From Hydractinia symbiolongicarpus (lineage: Eukaryota > Cnidaria > Hydrozoa > Anthoathecata > Hydractiniidae), in NCBI RefSeq assembly GCF_029227915.1, contig NC_079880.1, positions 10,381,501 to 10,445,500 of the forward strand: 64,000 bases of DNA. The letters are read 5' to 3'. A program made the translations under genes and the position numbers. The notes beneath the pieces were generated by a model, which did no database searches, was not told the origin of the DNA, and was given only the letters and a program-made list of their open reading frames with translations. Below are positions 1 through 10,394 of this stretch, piece by piece (position 1 is the first letter of the stretch; each line of letters begins with the position of its first letter).

Positions 1-790
1 AATCATGAATTCTACATATAGTTCTTGATAAATTTGACAAAAAAATGTTTTAAAAAATATTTCTTGAGGATAAATTCTATATATTATACTGTGTTTGTGT
101 GTGTTTGTACGAAACATAAGAAATAAATAAAAAATATAACAAAAAACGATCTAAAAAAAGGTAAAAAAAATTAAAAGATTTAGATTTTTGCGGTGCAATA
201 TGACCCCTAAAGTTTCTTGTTTCTATGGCAACCATAAGATAAATTTGAAAAATGTTTACGGCAAAATGGATGCTTCATCAAATTTCAACACTTATTCTTT
301 ATTATTATATTATATATATTTCGCCAGTATAAAAGTATGCATATATATAAATTACAATGCTAGTTGGCATATAATAAGGAGCAAGTAGAAAACACAACGT
401 GTCTTATCATCGAGCCCCTAGTGTTTTTTTTTAATTTATTTTGCCGTTGTAGAATTTACAGTTTTCCGTAAGAATAAAATACAAATCTTAAGCTATTATA
501 TCGTGTAATCTAAAGATAGGATTGCATATGCTAAAAATATTAGCTAGAGAGGTAAAAAAAGTAAGGAGCGAGAAGAAGGCTATAATAGCCTTATCACCAA
601 GCCCCCGTGTTGAGCTTCTATAATAATACTTATAAAGTATACTTTCATATATTTACAAGAATAATGTTTTCTCTCACTCTCAGTTTTTTTTCTATGTGTT
701 ACAATATCTATCCTAAAAATACTTTCTTTTGCCGATAACTGTCGCCCAAATAGAGTTAAAAAACGCTCATGTTGGGGACGACTTTATTAG
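1..790. other. AT-rich non-genic stretch
   Basis: No coding signal or recognisable repeat was found. The short open frames are AT-rich and lack any family resemblance. There are scattered poly-A/T runs and a GT-rich patch near 90-110. Confidence 0.5.
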
Positions 791-1085
791 GCGAAGATGG
801 TGTAGTGGTAGCGCATTCAACCTCGTCCCCAGGGGCTTTTGCCTTTTTGACATCGAGACCTTCAAGCGTTAGCGGCTTTGACATGAGCAACAAACCCTGG
901 GGACGAGAGTGGTAGCGCATTCGGCTTGTAATCATAACGTTTTAGGTTCAAGTCCACACTCGCACAATTTAAATGTAGTGTTGTCTGCCCATTTGGTGCC
1001 ATCTACTGACCGCTAATCAGCTTGTGTCGCAGGCAAGCAAGTTAGAGCAATTCTATACGTACATCTTTCGGTAATATGGTTACAG
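791..1085 (+). repeat. tRNA-derived SINE (family A), split by a MITE
   Basis: A tRNA-like head carries an A-box (TGGTGTAGTGGTAGCG, from about 799) and a B-box (GGTTCAAGTCC, about 945-957). It is followed by a body with GCCATCTACTG and GCAAGCAAGTTAG. The same body is found in inverted orientation near 26.4-26.6 kb, so this is a dispersed family and not a lone tRNA. The head resembles a threonine tRNA with a TGT-like anticodon region, but the cloverleaf is imperfect. The head is interrupted at 819-907 by a palindromic MITE. The 3' end was not defined. Confidence 0.7.
819..907. mobile_element. Palindromic MITE (CAACCTCGTCCCC family) inside the SINE
   Basis: An 89-bp insert runs from AACCTCGTCCCCAGG to CCTGGGGACGAG, inverted copies of each other. 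The 15 bp AGTGGTAGCGCATTC lies directly on both sides (804-818 and 908-922). The tRNA-like head needs that stretch only once, so the second copy reads as a target-site duplication. Confidence 0.75.
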
Positions 1086-1214
1086 TTGGAGGGGAGAAAA
1101 AGCCAGCCGTTAGAATGAAATCCCTAAGGACGTTAAAACTTTCCTGTATTTAATTACTTACTTATTATCAAGTTATGCAGCAATATAAGGGCTCACAACT
1201 AAGGGCAAATAAAG

Positions 1215-1289
1215 CAACCTCGTCCTCAAGGTCTTGTGGCCCGTGAGCGGTTATTATTAACAAGGCAAAATGCCCTGGGAGCGAGGCTG
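1215..1289. mobile_element. Palindromic MITE (CAACCTCG family)
   Basis: A 75-bp element begins CAACCTCGTCCTCAAGG and ends CCTGGGAGCGAGGCTG. It is flanked by CAAATAAAG and CGAATAAAG (8 of 9 match), read as a 9-bp target duplication. It is the same family as copies at 8.0, 44.9, 58.6 and 60.4 kb. Confidence 0.7.
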
Positions 1290-1599
1290 CGAATAAAGCA
1301 CTCAAATGGATATATAAGTAGTTCAGCAACTGTGACTCACAAGGAAAATAAAATTGTTGATTCTGTTTGCTCCCCTACCTCTTTAATTGCAAGTAGTAAC
1401 CTTAAAAGAAAAGGAGAGCGGAACCTGACGAAAAGATGTTGCACGATATGTTTCCTCAGCAAGCAATAACAGAGCTCACAAATGTGCAAAGTATGAATTA
1501 CAACGAGGCGACATAGTGTCACATCTGCACGACGACCTTCGACGATTTAGCAAACAACCACAAGGCACGAGATCACGAAGTAAAAGACTCCAAAGCATA

Positions 1600-2405
1600 T
1601 CCCTATTGTGTTCCGCAACTTAAGCGGATCTGACGCGCATCTTATTTATAGAGAAAGCAAAACACATATTAACTGTATCGTAGAGTACTCTGACAAATAT
1701 ATCAGTTTCAACGTCAAAGTCGAAGTACTGCTAACAGGCCTTATCAAAAAATCAAGTGAGTAACAGGTGCACAGAAAGATTGAGCTTGGTTTCATCGACA
1801 GTTGTAGATTTATGCCGTCAAGTATGGGAAAGCTATCAAGCAACTCTAAGTAGTACAGGAGCCAGCGTAATAAAATGCAAAGGATGTGAACAAGAGTGTA
1901 TGAATTTTAAAGCATACCAGACGATAACATCGCCGAGTTTACCAGACGATAACATCGCCGAGTTTAGTGTAGGAATTGTAAGCTAGGGAGCACTAAGCAG
2001 CTGAATAGACCAACGGTGCGAACAAGCCTGCCTAACACGACACTACAGGACGATGTAAGGTTTTCATAGATGCTTCGAAAAGAAGTGTATCCTTATAAAT
2101 ATATAGCTGGGTGGGAACACCTCAAGGAGACCGAACTAACAGCAAAGGAGATGTTCTTTCGCAAGTTTAACATGTCCGAAATCTCTTCCAGGATGTTACC
2201 GGGATGTTTGCCTAGACACCTGTAAAGTGGATGCCGCGCATTCTCACACTGATTCTCGACTAGCATAGAAAACAGCATTTAAGTAAACAGAGATGGAGCT
2301 GGAGCTACTATCAGACAATAAAACGCTCCCTCTGGTGGAAAAAGGTATTCGAAAGGAGGTATCCTCCAGCGGTACATCATTATGCCAACGCCATCAACAA
2401 GTATA
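1600..2405 (+). pseudogene. Polinton/Maverick-type DNA polymerase B relic
   Basis: Conceptual translation across several frames gives short stretches collinear with the protein-primed family-B polymerase relic at 13-15.7 kb. Near 1610-1720 is the exonuclease region (an HNL-like start, then KYISF). Near 1780-1830 comes a segment aligned to the FIDSC/FMA region. Near 2070-2190 is EVYPYKYI followed by a KEMFF stretch, and near 2290-2400 a LELLSD ... EKGIRK stretch and YANAINKY. Stops and frame changes occur between all of these. The copy is older and more broken than the one at 13 kb, with no other Polinton gene next to it. The call rests on order and motif similarity and not on a continuous frame. 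Confidence 0.65.
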
Positions 2406-2837
2406 TTTTAAGTTTTTACATTTTAAAAGTTGGACATGTTCAACTTTTGCTATGTTTTTTTATTGAAATTAACAGAATAATTAATGAGTCAAAGATTTGA
2501 GCATAATTTTTTGGTTTCTAATTGTGAAAAGAGAGTTTTTAAAAAAACTTATACATTTTAACCTAAAAGGTGTATTAATTTTGTGAGACAAATAATATGG
2601 ATTAGTTGTTCAAATAGTTTACTTCAGGAAGGTAAATTGGATACAGGTCTGAAGTTATTTACTAAAAGCTTTTGAGTTTGTGTAGGGGTGTGACTATTGC
2701 CTACTTCAGTTGATTTGAAAATACTCCTTCTTGAAATGAGTTGTTTACAAATGATGTGATAAGGTTTGTGGTATGTAGTCTTTAGATGATTTTATTACAG
2801 AAATGGGAATATTAGATACATGGGTAATTTTTATGTT

Positions 2838-3312
2838 TAGGAGGGGCGCTTATTCGACAGGGGCAGTTATTTAAGCAGGGGCGCTTATTAACTAAAATAA
2901 AAACAAGTAAAATATGCCATTTCATTTCTTCATCTAAACATCTAAACAAAAATTAATCTATCTTAATGTTTTTGTCTTCCTGGTCTTAAAAAACTGAGAG
3001 TTAAAAAGGAATAAAAACAAGCAAGAGGTCAAGAACAAGTATTATTAGCCTTGAAATGCTTTACAAAGTCGAATTTACATGCGCTATAAGGGGATGTGAG
3101 GTCTATAAATTCACCTGGTCTCCAATTAATAAAAGACTTGTGTGCGAACATGACAATCGAGAAGAACAAATCCCATTGTTGTTTTTTATGCCTTCTTTCA
3201 AATAAGCACCTCCTTCTGATAGCCGTGCGATGAAATAAGCGCCCCCTCTGGTTATAGGGGGGAGGGGGGGTTATTCTAGCAGGGGTGTTTATTGAAAAAA
3301 TGTCTCTTAGTG
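2838..3312. mobile_element. MITE with AATAAGCGCCCC-type ends
   Basis: GGGGCGCTTATT motifs at 2843-2890 face AATAAGCGCCCCC at 3235-3247. Diffuse GGGG/CCCC-rich subterminal repeats and a G-tract lie near 3257-3280. The arrangement resembles the AATAAACGCCCC element near 34.4-34.8 kb. Exact ends and target duplication were not resolved. Confidence 0.45.
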
Positions 3313-3690
3313 ATGCGCCTATTCCGGCGCTTGTTTCGTCATTTACGGTAAATATGTTGACTTTTAAAGTACATGCAGGTGTAAGAAAAATTGCTTGATT
3401 AGATTTATTTTTTAAGTACTTGGAAATATGGACTTTGTTATCTTTAATATAAGCACTCAGTTTAGGTTCAATATTAAAGAAAAAGTTACCAAACTTATTG
3501 GCGATAGTGTAAAGACAAATAGTGTGTCCTGTTGAGGTCATAAGTGAGTATGATGCTGGATTACTGTTATTTCTATTTAAAATTGAATTCATACCGTCCC
3601 AGATTCTTTTTTGAATGTTGTTTGAAGCGATTTTTGTTTTGACAAACTTCTTATAAAAACTTAGTAAAAGGTTGATCGATGTCAAGTGTT
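3313..3690 (-). pseudogene. Non-LTR retrotransposon (LINE) reverse-transcriptase fragment
   Basis: An open minus-strand frame from 3685 reads as the linker just before the reverse-transcriptase domain of jockey/CR1-like LINEs. It has KRIWDGMNSI, then a FGNFFFNIEPKL stretch, then SKYL and IFLTPACTL. After about residue 125 the match stops and the frame runs into the GC-rich MITE sequence at about 3310, so the fragment is truncated there. The open frame nominally continues to 3029, but that part shows no family resemblance. It has no endonuclease or catalytic FADD-type motif. Assignment is by pattern only. Confidence 0.5.
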
Positions 3691-3939
3691 CAAATAACCA
3701 ATCGGTATTTTATGCTCATTTCGAAATAGGATTTCCAAAGGTATATGCTTGAGCATTCATTATAAAACAGGTAAATTTAGGGAGCAAGAAATTGCCTGTT
3801 ACTTCCGTCTGTGTGGTACAGGCAAAATAAATCGATTCATTTTTCTTTGATATAGCGGAGAAAGATGGTGACGTCTGGGATCAAATTGGGTAAGTTACCC
3901 AAACCTGGGTCTAACAATCCGTTTTGGAATGGACGGTTG

Positions 3940-4290
3940 ATGACGTTATCAAAAAGCCCATTATTTCTATAACCGTTCATCAAGAGTACATGAACCTGTA
4001 CATTTTCTTGATCAGCGTTTCAAGTTTTACGATTTATTCAACGGTTGTAAAATTTCAGTACAAAATATTTTTTTTGTATTTTGACGGGTCTTTGCTGACG
4101 TCCGCAAAACTTTAAGACCCTTTTATCTCATTAACTTTTCATCAAAAGCACATGATCATATACATTTTCTTGATCAGCACTTTAAGCTCTACACAATAGA
4201 GGCAACGTAAAAACAAATTTAAAAAAAACTTTTTTTCTATATGAATGGGTAATTGCTGACGTCATCAAAATTCAAATAACGGACTTTTTT
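3940..4290 (+). repeat. Two copies of a TTTTCTTGATCAGC repeat
   Basis: Two similar blocks share a CGTTCATCAA/TTTTCATCAA start, an ACATGA core and TACATTTTCTTGATCAGC (about 3974-4018 and 4136-4180). A third copy lies in inverted orientation near 8785-8850. GACGTCATCAAA-like sequence lies at the edges. This is probably a MITE family; ends are undefined. Confidence 0.5.
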
Positions 4291-4777
4291 CCATTTTTAT
4301 CCTACCTAAGTACATATTTCCACGAGCCTTATTGACTAGTTTGTTCTAAATAGCATATGTTCGAGATGTATAATGTGTTTTATATTTTGAAGATTTTGAG
4401 ATATGTTGTTGAAAAAAAGAGAAGAAGAAAAAAAAAAAACGAAAAACAAACTCGTACGAACCGCGCAGTGTATAGACGACGAACAGATTATAACATGAAA
4501 GAAAATAAGAAGTTTGAACAAAGGTAAAAACAAGGAAAGAAAGAGCCGAACAAACAGGACGAGAAGAGAAAGCCTGAAAAAAGCGATGACCCTAGATCAA
4601 AAAAACTCCAGGGTTTAGATAGAACTGTTAAAGTGATAAACAAAAGAAGTGGTATTTTGAGAAATGATAAAAAAGCTTATTTTGACACAATCAAAATAAT
4701 AGATGAGGATGAACTTTGTCAGTATAAAAATATGTGATCAATTATTATTTTGAAAAGCTTACCAAATATATCGAATC

Positions 4778-5022
4778 TTGTTTGTTTGTTTTGTTTGTTT
4801 TGTTTGTTTTGTTTGTTTTGTTTGTTTTGTTTGTTTTGTTTGTTTTGTTTGTTTTGTTTGTTTTGTTTGTTTTGTTTGTTTTGTTTGTTTTGTTTGTTTT
4901 GTTTGTTTTGTTTGTTTTGTTTGTTTTGTTTGTTTTGTTTGTTTTGTTTGTTTTGTTTGTTTTGTTTGTTTTGTTTGTTTTGTTTGTTTTGTTTGTTTTG
5001 TTTGTTTTGTTTGTTTTATTTT
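4778..5022 (+). repeat. 9-bp minisatellite (TTTGTTTTG)n
   Basis: About 27 nearly perfect tandem copies of TTTGTTTTG. Because the period is a multiple of three, all three plus-strand frames and one minus-strand frame stay open across it. Those frames are not genes. Confidence 0.95.
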
Positions 5023-5029
5023 GTTGGAT

Positions 5030-5888
5030 CCTGGGATCGAGGTTGCATAAGCTATTTAAATACACAAAACTGTCAATATGCTTGTTAACAGATGTATGTA
5101 GAACTTTGAAAATTAAAGTTACTATGAAACGACCGTTTCTGCTTGTTGCTCGTTGGAAATGTTAGTTGCCGTCTAGATAAGAAAAGGATTACTGGAAAAG
5201 GAAATAAATTCGCAGCTCTAAAATCAAAACAGCGCTCCATCACGTGTTGGACTCGAGAACTCTATTTTCTATGCGATGGATGGATTGATACACAACGTAC
5301 TGACCGTGTGTCATTTGGAGTCCGTTTACACGAGACTGAATAACAATAGGCTTAAATCACATTTAAAACATATCGTTACGCATGCGTCCCCAATGGCATG
5401 AAATCTTTACCTTGGTGGATGAAAACTGTGAATTTAAAATGAAAACGAAAGTATGTCGAAGTATAGTAAGTGATCATGCGCTAATAAAAGTCCAGGGACC
5501 ATACTTAGGGGTTACATAACCTGAGATCCTGGGGCCCAAGAAGGAGAGACCCGCAAAACATAGAAAAATTTTCAAATTTAAATTATTACGACGAACAGAA
5601 TGTTGCACGTAAACATGGTGCTGAAGAGAGAACGTGAGAGATTTACACAAAAATTTTTGTCATATGCAATGTTCGGATGCCAAGAAATTTGAAAATCACA
5701 AGAAGATTTTTCCACAATTCAAAAAAAGCCATGGAAGGAAGTTTTATGGGGAAAACTTATTATAACTATCAAAATATAAATGTAACAAGTCAATTTGGGC
5801 TTATCTATATACTTCTCTGCTATATATTAACGGAAGGAACTTTTCGACTTTTTCAGCGAATTATTCTTTCTTTTGCTAGCCTACTAAG
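5030..5888. other. Non-genic spacer
   Basis: No supported gene. The open frames here are short, and several are extensions of the minisatellite frames. No repeat unit was recognised. Confidence 0.45.
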
Positions 5889-6395
5889 GGCTGGCGCAAA
5901 CCGGGCAACATGCTGCCTAATATTTCGATCAACACCCGCTGACCGGCATGTTGGTCAGCATATTGATCCAGTTCGTTTTAGACACCAACATGTTGGGGAA
6001 GAAAAAAAAAATAGCCAAATAAAAGTTATTAAATTTTTAATAAAGGTTGGCCAACATCGTCTTCAAAAAATGGCTAAAACCACATGTTGTCCGGTTCGCT
6101 TTGGGCACCAACATGTTGGCCAACATTTTTGACCAACACTTAAGATTTCGAACGAACAATTCGAATGTTTTAAGATTACGAACGTCACGATCAAAAGACA
6201 GTCAAACAGCAAATAAATAAATCTGTAAAAATGTGGATTGTTTGTTGTTTGAAAAAATATGGCAACGCAAACTGTTCCAACATGTTAACCCGATTTACTG
6301 GTCGAAATGTTGGCCAACAATTATTAATTTTTTAATAAATATTTGGCCAACATGTTGGTAAAGTCACAAGTTGGCACGGTTTGTTATAGCCAGTA
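5889..6395. mobile_element. MITE rich in the palindrome CCAACATGTTGG
   Basis: The palindrome CCAACATGTTGG and its variants occur repeatedly (about 5990, 6110, 6350). Outer edges match each other as inverted repeats: GCGCAAACCGGGCAACATG near 5892 faces CACAAGTTGGCACGGTTTG near 6368-6386. A shorter relative lies at 7619-7790. An open 151-codon frame overlaps it but is only repeat sequence. Confidence 0.55.
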
Positions 6396-6449
6396 TGAGT
6401 ATAAGCATGTGTTTCAACTAAGAACTCAAGTGAGGCATGGTGCCTAATA

Positions 6450-6645
6450 CAGTAGACAAAATGTTCCTTTTGATGGAAATATGATAAAGGAGAAGGCTCT
6501 TCAATTTGCTGAAAGTTTTGATCTTACAAATTTTAAAGCGTTAGTTAAAACTTCCTGTAACTCGAACCTTCAAGGGACCAGAGAAAACAGTTCGACTTAA
6601 CGAATGTTCGATTTAAGCGAAGCTCCCGGTAATTCAAACTTAGAC
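6450..6645 (+). pseudogene. pogo/Tigger transposase N-terminal fragment plus terminal sequence
   Basis: The plus strand encodes NVPFDGNMIKEKALQFAESF around 6463-6522, the second helix-turn-helix (CENP-B-type) region of pogo/Tigger transposases. It is followed at 6550-6640 by sequence matching the Tigger-like terminus near 7535-7618. CAGTAGAC lies immediately upstream at 6451, the same octamer as the outer end at 7618 read on the minus strand. This suggests a strongly internally deleted copy. Confidence 0.55.
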
Positions 6646-6906
6646 AAAAAAAGACATTAGTTTGAATTAAGGCGATTTTTTCTTCAGACTCTATAAAATT
6701 TACAAATGTTACAATCTAGTAAGTTTTAACTAAACGAAATTTCGTATGTTTGATTTAACCTTGTTGATAATTCTTGTTCAACAACTCGACTTAAGTTAAT
6801 GAATATGTGAAGACAGGTTTCGTTTTCACTAAACAACATATACTCCCGGTGTAACTCAAGAGCTTGACGCACATCATTAGATTGCGGGCGAATTGGCTCA
6901 TTTGAT

Positions 6907-7161
6907 TTGAAAAAACGAAAAGTTGTCGCTGTTAAGAAGAACGGGAAAGTGATAGGCCATTTGCCGTCAGGGAGGAACAGAAAGTTTTCTAAAACGCTTT
7001 TTTATTTTCTACGTGCCCATCCCTATGGAAAATGCGTTATCACTATTTCTGCAAAAGCAGTAAATCTTGGAGATGGCGATCCCGTGCAAGTGCCTTGCAT
7101 TATTCAACTGTCAGGACAAAAATGTATGGCGGACATTGTAAAAACAGAATTTATAATTTAA
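6907..7161 (+). CDS. Fragment with a GH(L/V)P-type domain of repeat-associated proteins
   Basis: An open frame of 84 codons contains VAVKKNGKVIGHLPSG, a YFLRAHPYGKC stretch and a VQVPCIIQLSG stretch. I recognise this pattern only as a domain recurring in hypothetical, transposon-linked cnidarian proteins, with a GHxP motif, a following aromatic-FL helix and a late VPC...F.G motif. No function is known to me. It sits between two pogo/Tigger remnants and probably belongs to the same mobile-element neighbourhood. TTG at 6907 is only the track start. There is no convincing ATG, so it may be an internal fragment. Confidence 0.4.
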   Translation: MKKRKVVAVKKNGKVIGHLPSGRNRKFSKTLFYFLRAHPYGKCVITISAKAVNLGDGDPVQVPCIIQLSGQKCMADIVKTEFII

Positions 7162-7179
7162 AAGAGGACTGTAGCTTGT

Positions 7180-7410
7180 AAAGAAGTAACTTTTATTACG
7201 TGCAAGAATGCATGTATTTTCTAACCTTTTTCTCCAGCCATCCATCTGACGGTTTAAATTTGTAAGATTAAAACTTTCAGCAAATTGAAAAGCCTTCTCT
7301 TTTATCATATTTCCATCGAAAGGAACATTTTGGATCCTTTTTAAAGAGAACCATTTAAGAACAGCTTTCTCAACATTTCTGGCTACATTACATACCCAGT
7401 ATTTCTTTTT
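7180..7410 (-). pseudogene. pogo/Tigger transposase helix-turn-helix fragment
   Basis: Read on the minus strand from about 7400, translation gives EKAVLKWFSLKRIQ, then NVPFDGNMIKEKAFQFAESF, then RQMDGWRKRLE. This is the order of the tandem DNA-binding helix-turn-helix domains of Tc5/pogo/Tigger transposases. The DDE catalytic domain is absent. It lies in opposite orientation to the related fragment at 6463-6540, which it matches closely at DNA level. Confidence 0.6.
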
Positions 7411-7534
7411 TACTTAGACACTAAGAAGTTCGAGTTAATCGAACAAATTAACTTAAGAGGGATGAAAAAAGGAATGTTCAAGTTATCCCGGGTTCGAGTT
7501 AACGAGTAGCTTTTATAAGGAAGTATTAAGACAT

Positions 7535-7618
7535 GTCCACAAGGGACCGTAAAAAACAGTTCGATCTAATAAAAGTTCGAATTAAGCGGTGTTCGAGGTT
7601 CCGGGAGTCTACTGTAAT
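7535..7618 (-). mobile_element. Tigger-like element terminus
   Basis: On the minus strand the end reads CAGTAGACTCCCGGAACC, followed by alternating TTCGAA/TTCGAT motifs and a GGTCCCTTG block. It starts with CAGTA and abuts a TA dinucleotide (7619-7620), as is usual for pogo/Tigger insertions. A related terminus lies at about 6560-6640. Confidence 0.5.
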
Positions 7619-7795
7619 TTGTCAACCCGTGCCAAAAGAGCGGGTTTCCTAGATAGGCCGAAATAGTAGAGAGGCAGTCATAGTAATGGTTTCGCTTAAA
7701 GAATATGTGGTATAGCCTTGAAACCACGTCAACACGGTTAGCCGACATGTTGGTTCAAAGTTGACTAACACGTTGGTACGGTTTGTTAAATTTTA
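7619..7795. mobile_element. Short MITE related to the CCAACATGTTGG element
   Basis: Ends GTCAACCCGTGCCAA (about 7619) and TTGGTACGGTTTGTTA (about 7773) are inverted relatives of each other and of the ends of the 5.9-6.4 kb element. CATGTTGG and CACGTTGG motifs lie inside. Confidence 0.45.
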
Positions 7796-8042
7796 CATGA
7801 TCGAAAGTAGGTACTGTAACGAAATTAATTTTCGTGACATTTTTTGATATTACCATAGAGGTATTTACTTTATTTCTACCTCCATGATATCGCTAATTTT
7901 GTTTTCGCGAAACCGACATAAGGCTTTATTCGCTGTTGTGAAATTCTTTTTTGTACGATTAACCATGTGTTATTTTCTCCTAATATGTATATTTTTTGTA
8001 TTTTTTTTTCCTGCAAATCTTAAAATCATTGTTCTGATATCT

Positions 8043-8139
8043 CAACCTCTTCCCCAGGGTCTTGTGGTGCCTGAGCCGTTGTTACGGAGTGACCGCTATC
8101 AACTTTATCAACAAGCAAATTTCCCCGGTAACGAGGTTG
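8043..8139. mobile_element. Palindromic MITE (CAACCTC family)
   Basis: A 97-bp element runs CAACCTCTTCCCCAGGG ... ACGAGGTTG, with TSDs CTGATATCT (8034-8042) and CTGATTTCT (8140-8148). Its interior (CTTGTGG, GAGCCGTTGTTACGGAGTG) is shared with the copy at 60.4 kb. Confidence 0.75.
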
Positions 8140-8774
8140 CTGATTTCTATTTACAATAACTAATCTTCGCAAAAAAATCCGTACTTATTTGCGTATTCTG
8201 TTAAGAAAACTTTTTACAAGCAGGAAATTTTAAAAGACCTCAGAGACATGGAAGTTATATTTATTAATTTATTAGTCGATGAAAATCCACTCATGCCAGA
8301 AGAAGAATGCAAAAAAAAATATATGTTGTTCAGTAGTTTTGCTAACGTCAGCAATGTATATACAATTCCTTTTTGGAAAGATTTGTTTATCCGTTGCCTG
8401 TAATGTACGGAGATTAAATCGCTGTCCAAGAAAATGTATATAATCATGTATTTTCAGGGGCGGGCTAAGGCATAGCAGGAGATTGTAAGATTTTATTGAC
8501 AATCAACGAGCGAAGCGAGTTACGGAAACAGGAGTCCTAAAACACGTAAAACGGCTATTTTTAGTGAGATAGCTGCCGGTTCGCTGGTTGGATAACATCA
8601 ATTTTCATGCAGTGATAGAGACACTCGTTGGCAGAAAATAAAAATTTATTACTTAGCAAAAAAAGTGGATTTTTATGATTTTTCATGAACGCTTAAGGAA
8701 ATGTGAGGGTTTAAAGATTTTGCTGATATCAGCAAAGAACCGCCAATGCACATAAAAGCTCTATCCTATTGCAT

Positions 8775-8860
8775 TCATTGTGTTGAGCGGGAAAAGCTGA
8801 TCAAGAAAATGTATGGGTCATGTCCTTTGACGAACGGTTACAGAGATGTTGTGGTAGTGT
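8775..8860 (-). repeat. Inverted copy of the TTTTCTTGATCAGC repeat
   Basis: The reverse complement reads as ACCGTTCGTCAA, ACATGA, then TACATTTTCTTGATCAGC, matching the two copies at 3.97-4.2 kb. Confidence 0.5.
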
Positions 8861-9145
8861 AAAAACTCTTTGATGACGTCTTGTCTGTTTCAATTAGAGT
8901 GAGGTGACCCAGCTTTAGGGCACTTACGTAATCTAATCCTAGCTGGTACCAAGTTACCCATGCAAGAGATGACGTCATTCATTTCCAAGATATCAGGCCT
9001 CAAACATAAAAGTATAACGCAATGGTTTCAATAAAAATGCTTTTGACGTCAGTCTAATGCATTGACGCCGCGCCGTCACGTCAGAAAATTTATCAAATAA
9101 GACATGTAACTTTGGCTACATCAAAAAAAATTGAACACCTCCACA

Positions 9146-9360
9146 GCTTTCGTAATAATACAATAGACTAGTCGTTACCCCGTGGGTAAATTTACAGGGT
9201 CGCCTGTCCCTTATATACCGCATTTCGCTACTTAAAGTACCATTTTTCGCAGAGAAAGACAGGCAACTGCTTTCGTAATAGTATAATAGACTAGTCAATT
9301 GGCCGCAGATAAATCTACAAGGTCGCCAGTTCTTTATGCATCGCATTTTGTGTTTTAGTA
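9146..9360 (+). repeat. 123-bp direct duplication with Helitron-end-like sequence
   Basis: Two diverged copies start at GCTTTCGTAATA (9146 and 9269). Each contains ACTAGT followed by a CCCGTGG-type arm, TAAAT and ACAGGG/ACAAGG, then GTCGCC. On the minus strand this resembles the terminal hairpin plus CTAG of the Helitron copy at 30.86-31.00 kb, including the shared downstream TATACCGCAT. These are probably two decayed Helitron 3' ends. Confidence 0.5.
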
Positions 9361-9616
9361 GCACAACTCTCTAACTTAGCGTGGTGATCGCACAGAGACA
9401 AACAGATAACAGCTATTATTACAGAGATATTTAAAATGTATTTTTTATTCTGACGTAACCGACATGAAGAAAGAGGCGAGTGTGTAAACGATTCTGTGGC
9501 TACATCTTCCTTTGTTCTTTCCTTTTTAGTTCTGAAAAGATGGCGGACTCACCAAGCTTGTATCATTGTTTCTAAACTTCCACAGTAAAAACATTAATCA
9601 TGAATAATTCTATATA

Positions 9617-10252
9617 TCATTTTTCCACAGCTTTATGTTTTGTCGTACCAGAAGTTAAATCTTCAATCTTCTGAAGAATTTGCGGTAACTGCGGTTGGTT
9701 TTTAATGTATGACAAACAGATTAGCCAAATAAAAGATGCACCGGACATATAAACAACACGTAATACTGGAGGAACAAACGCAAAGTTTATAACTTGTGCT
9801 GCAGGCCAAAACATACAGGCTGTAACATATGTTGGTAAAAGTTTTCGTTTTAATTCATCTTTAGTTGCATGCCATGGTTTGTGCTCAAGTTTTCCCATTC
9901 CAACATAAAATATGCATAAACTTGGTATGGTAAATAAAAATTGATCTATAGCTAACTTTAAAAGTATACTTCTTGGAGATTTACCTGGAAATTTACGATC
10001 TAAAAATCCATAATAATAATAGTATACTGGTCCATAGTAAACAAACCCCACGGTGGCCATGTTTCGAAGTCGTGTCCAATCCACGCGGTTCAAGTTTTTA
10101 TGTTCGATAGCTTGACAAGCCAGATCCGCTCCACTGATTAAACTGGTAAAAGTCACTATATTTGCTGCGAGAGGATATTTTTGAAAAGTACGACGTAACG
10201 TTGAAAGAATCATTCTCTTCGTAATTTTGTAATTTGCTCTTCCAGTTATCAA
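9617..10252 (-). CDS. Mpv17/PMP22-family membrane protein, copy 1
   Basis: An intact intronless 211-codon gene. Mpv17/PMP22 proteins are small four-helix membrane proteins of the inner mitochondrial or peroxisomal membrane. The Mpv17-like 2 branch supports mitochondrial ribosome assembly, but the branch here is not certain. Family features seen: an N-terminal amphipathic segment with YPL (residues 26-28), a YYGP motif (72-75), a KxxxDQ stretch (K99 to Q104), PWHATKDEL (126-134), then FWPAAQVINFAFVPP (148-162) and R165. The start ATG at 10250-10252 gives the full family length; M14 is an alternative start. The protein is about 93% identical to the copy at 17,915-18,550. Similarity continues upstream for over 100 bp, so this is a DNA-level duplication and not a retrocopy pair. 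The broken Polinton lies between the copies. Confidence 0.9.
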   Translation of the reverse strand: MITGRANYKITKRMILSTLRRTFQKYPLAANIVTFTSLISGADLACQAIEHKNLNRVDWTRLRNMATVGFVYYGPVYYYYYGFLDRKFPGKSPRSILLKLAIDQFLFTIPSLCIFYVGMGKLEHKPWHATKDELKRKLLPTYVTACMFWPAAQVINFAFVPPVLRVVYMSGASFIWLICLSYIKNQPQLPQILQKIEDLTSGTTKHKAVEK

Positions 10253-10394
10253 CTAAATATCTGCAACTTTACACTGCGCTTAGAAATGCTATTTTCCTGT
10301 CCTTTGTATAAAGCTAACAAACATAAACTTGCTGTAAGAATACGCAGATATGAATTTCTTCTACAAACAATGCATTTTTATTGTTGTTTTCCAC

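Noticed and set aside
4734-5165. Open frames of 90-143 codons across the TTTGTTTTG array
   Set aside because: Artefact of a 9-bp period. The translation is a three-residue repeat in several frames and both strands.
5677-6132. 151-codon plus-strand open frame as a gene
   Set aside because: It overlaps the CCAACATGTTGG repeat element and reads as repeat sequence.
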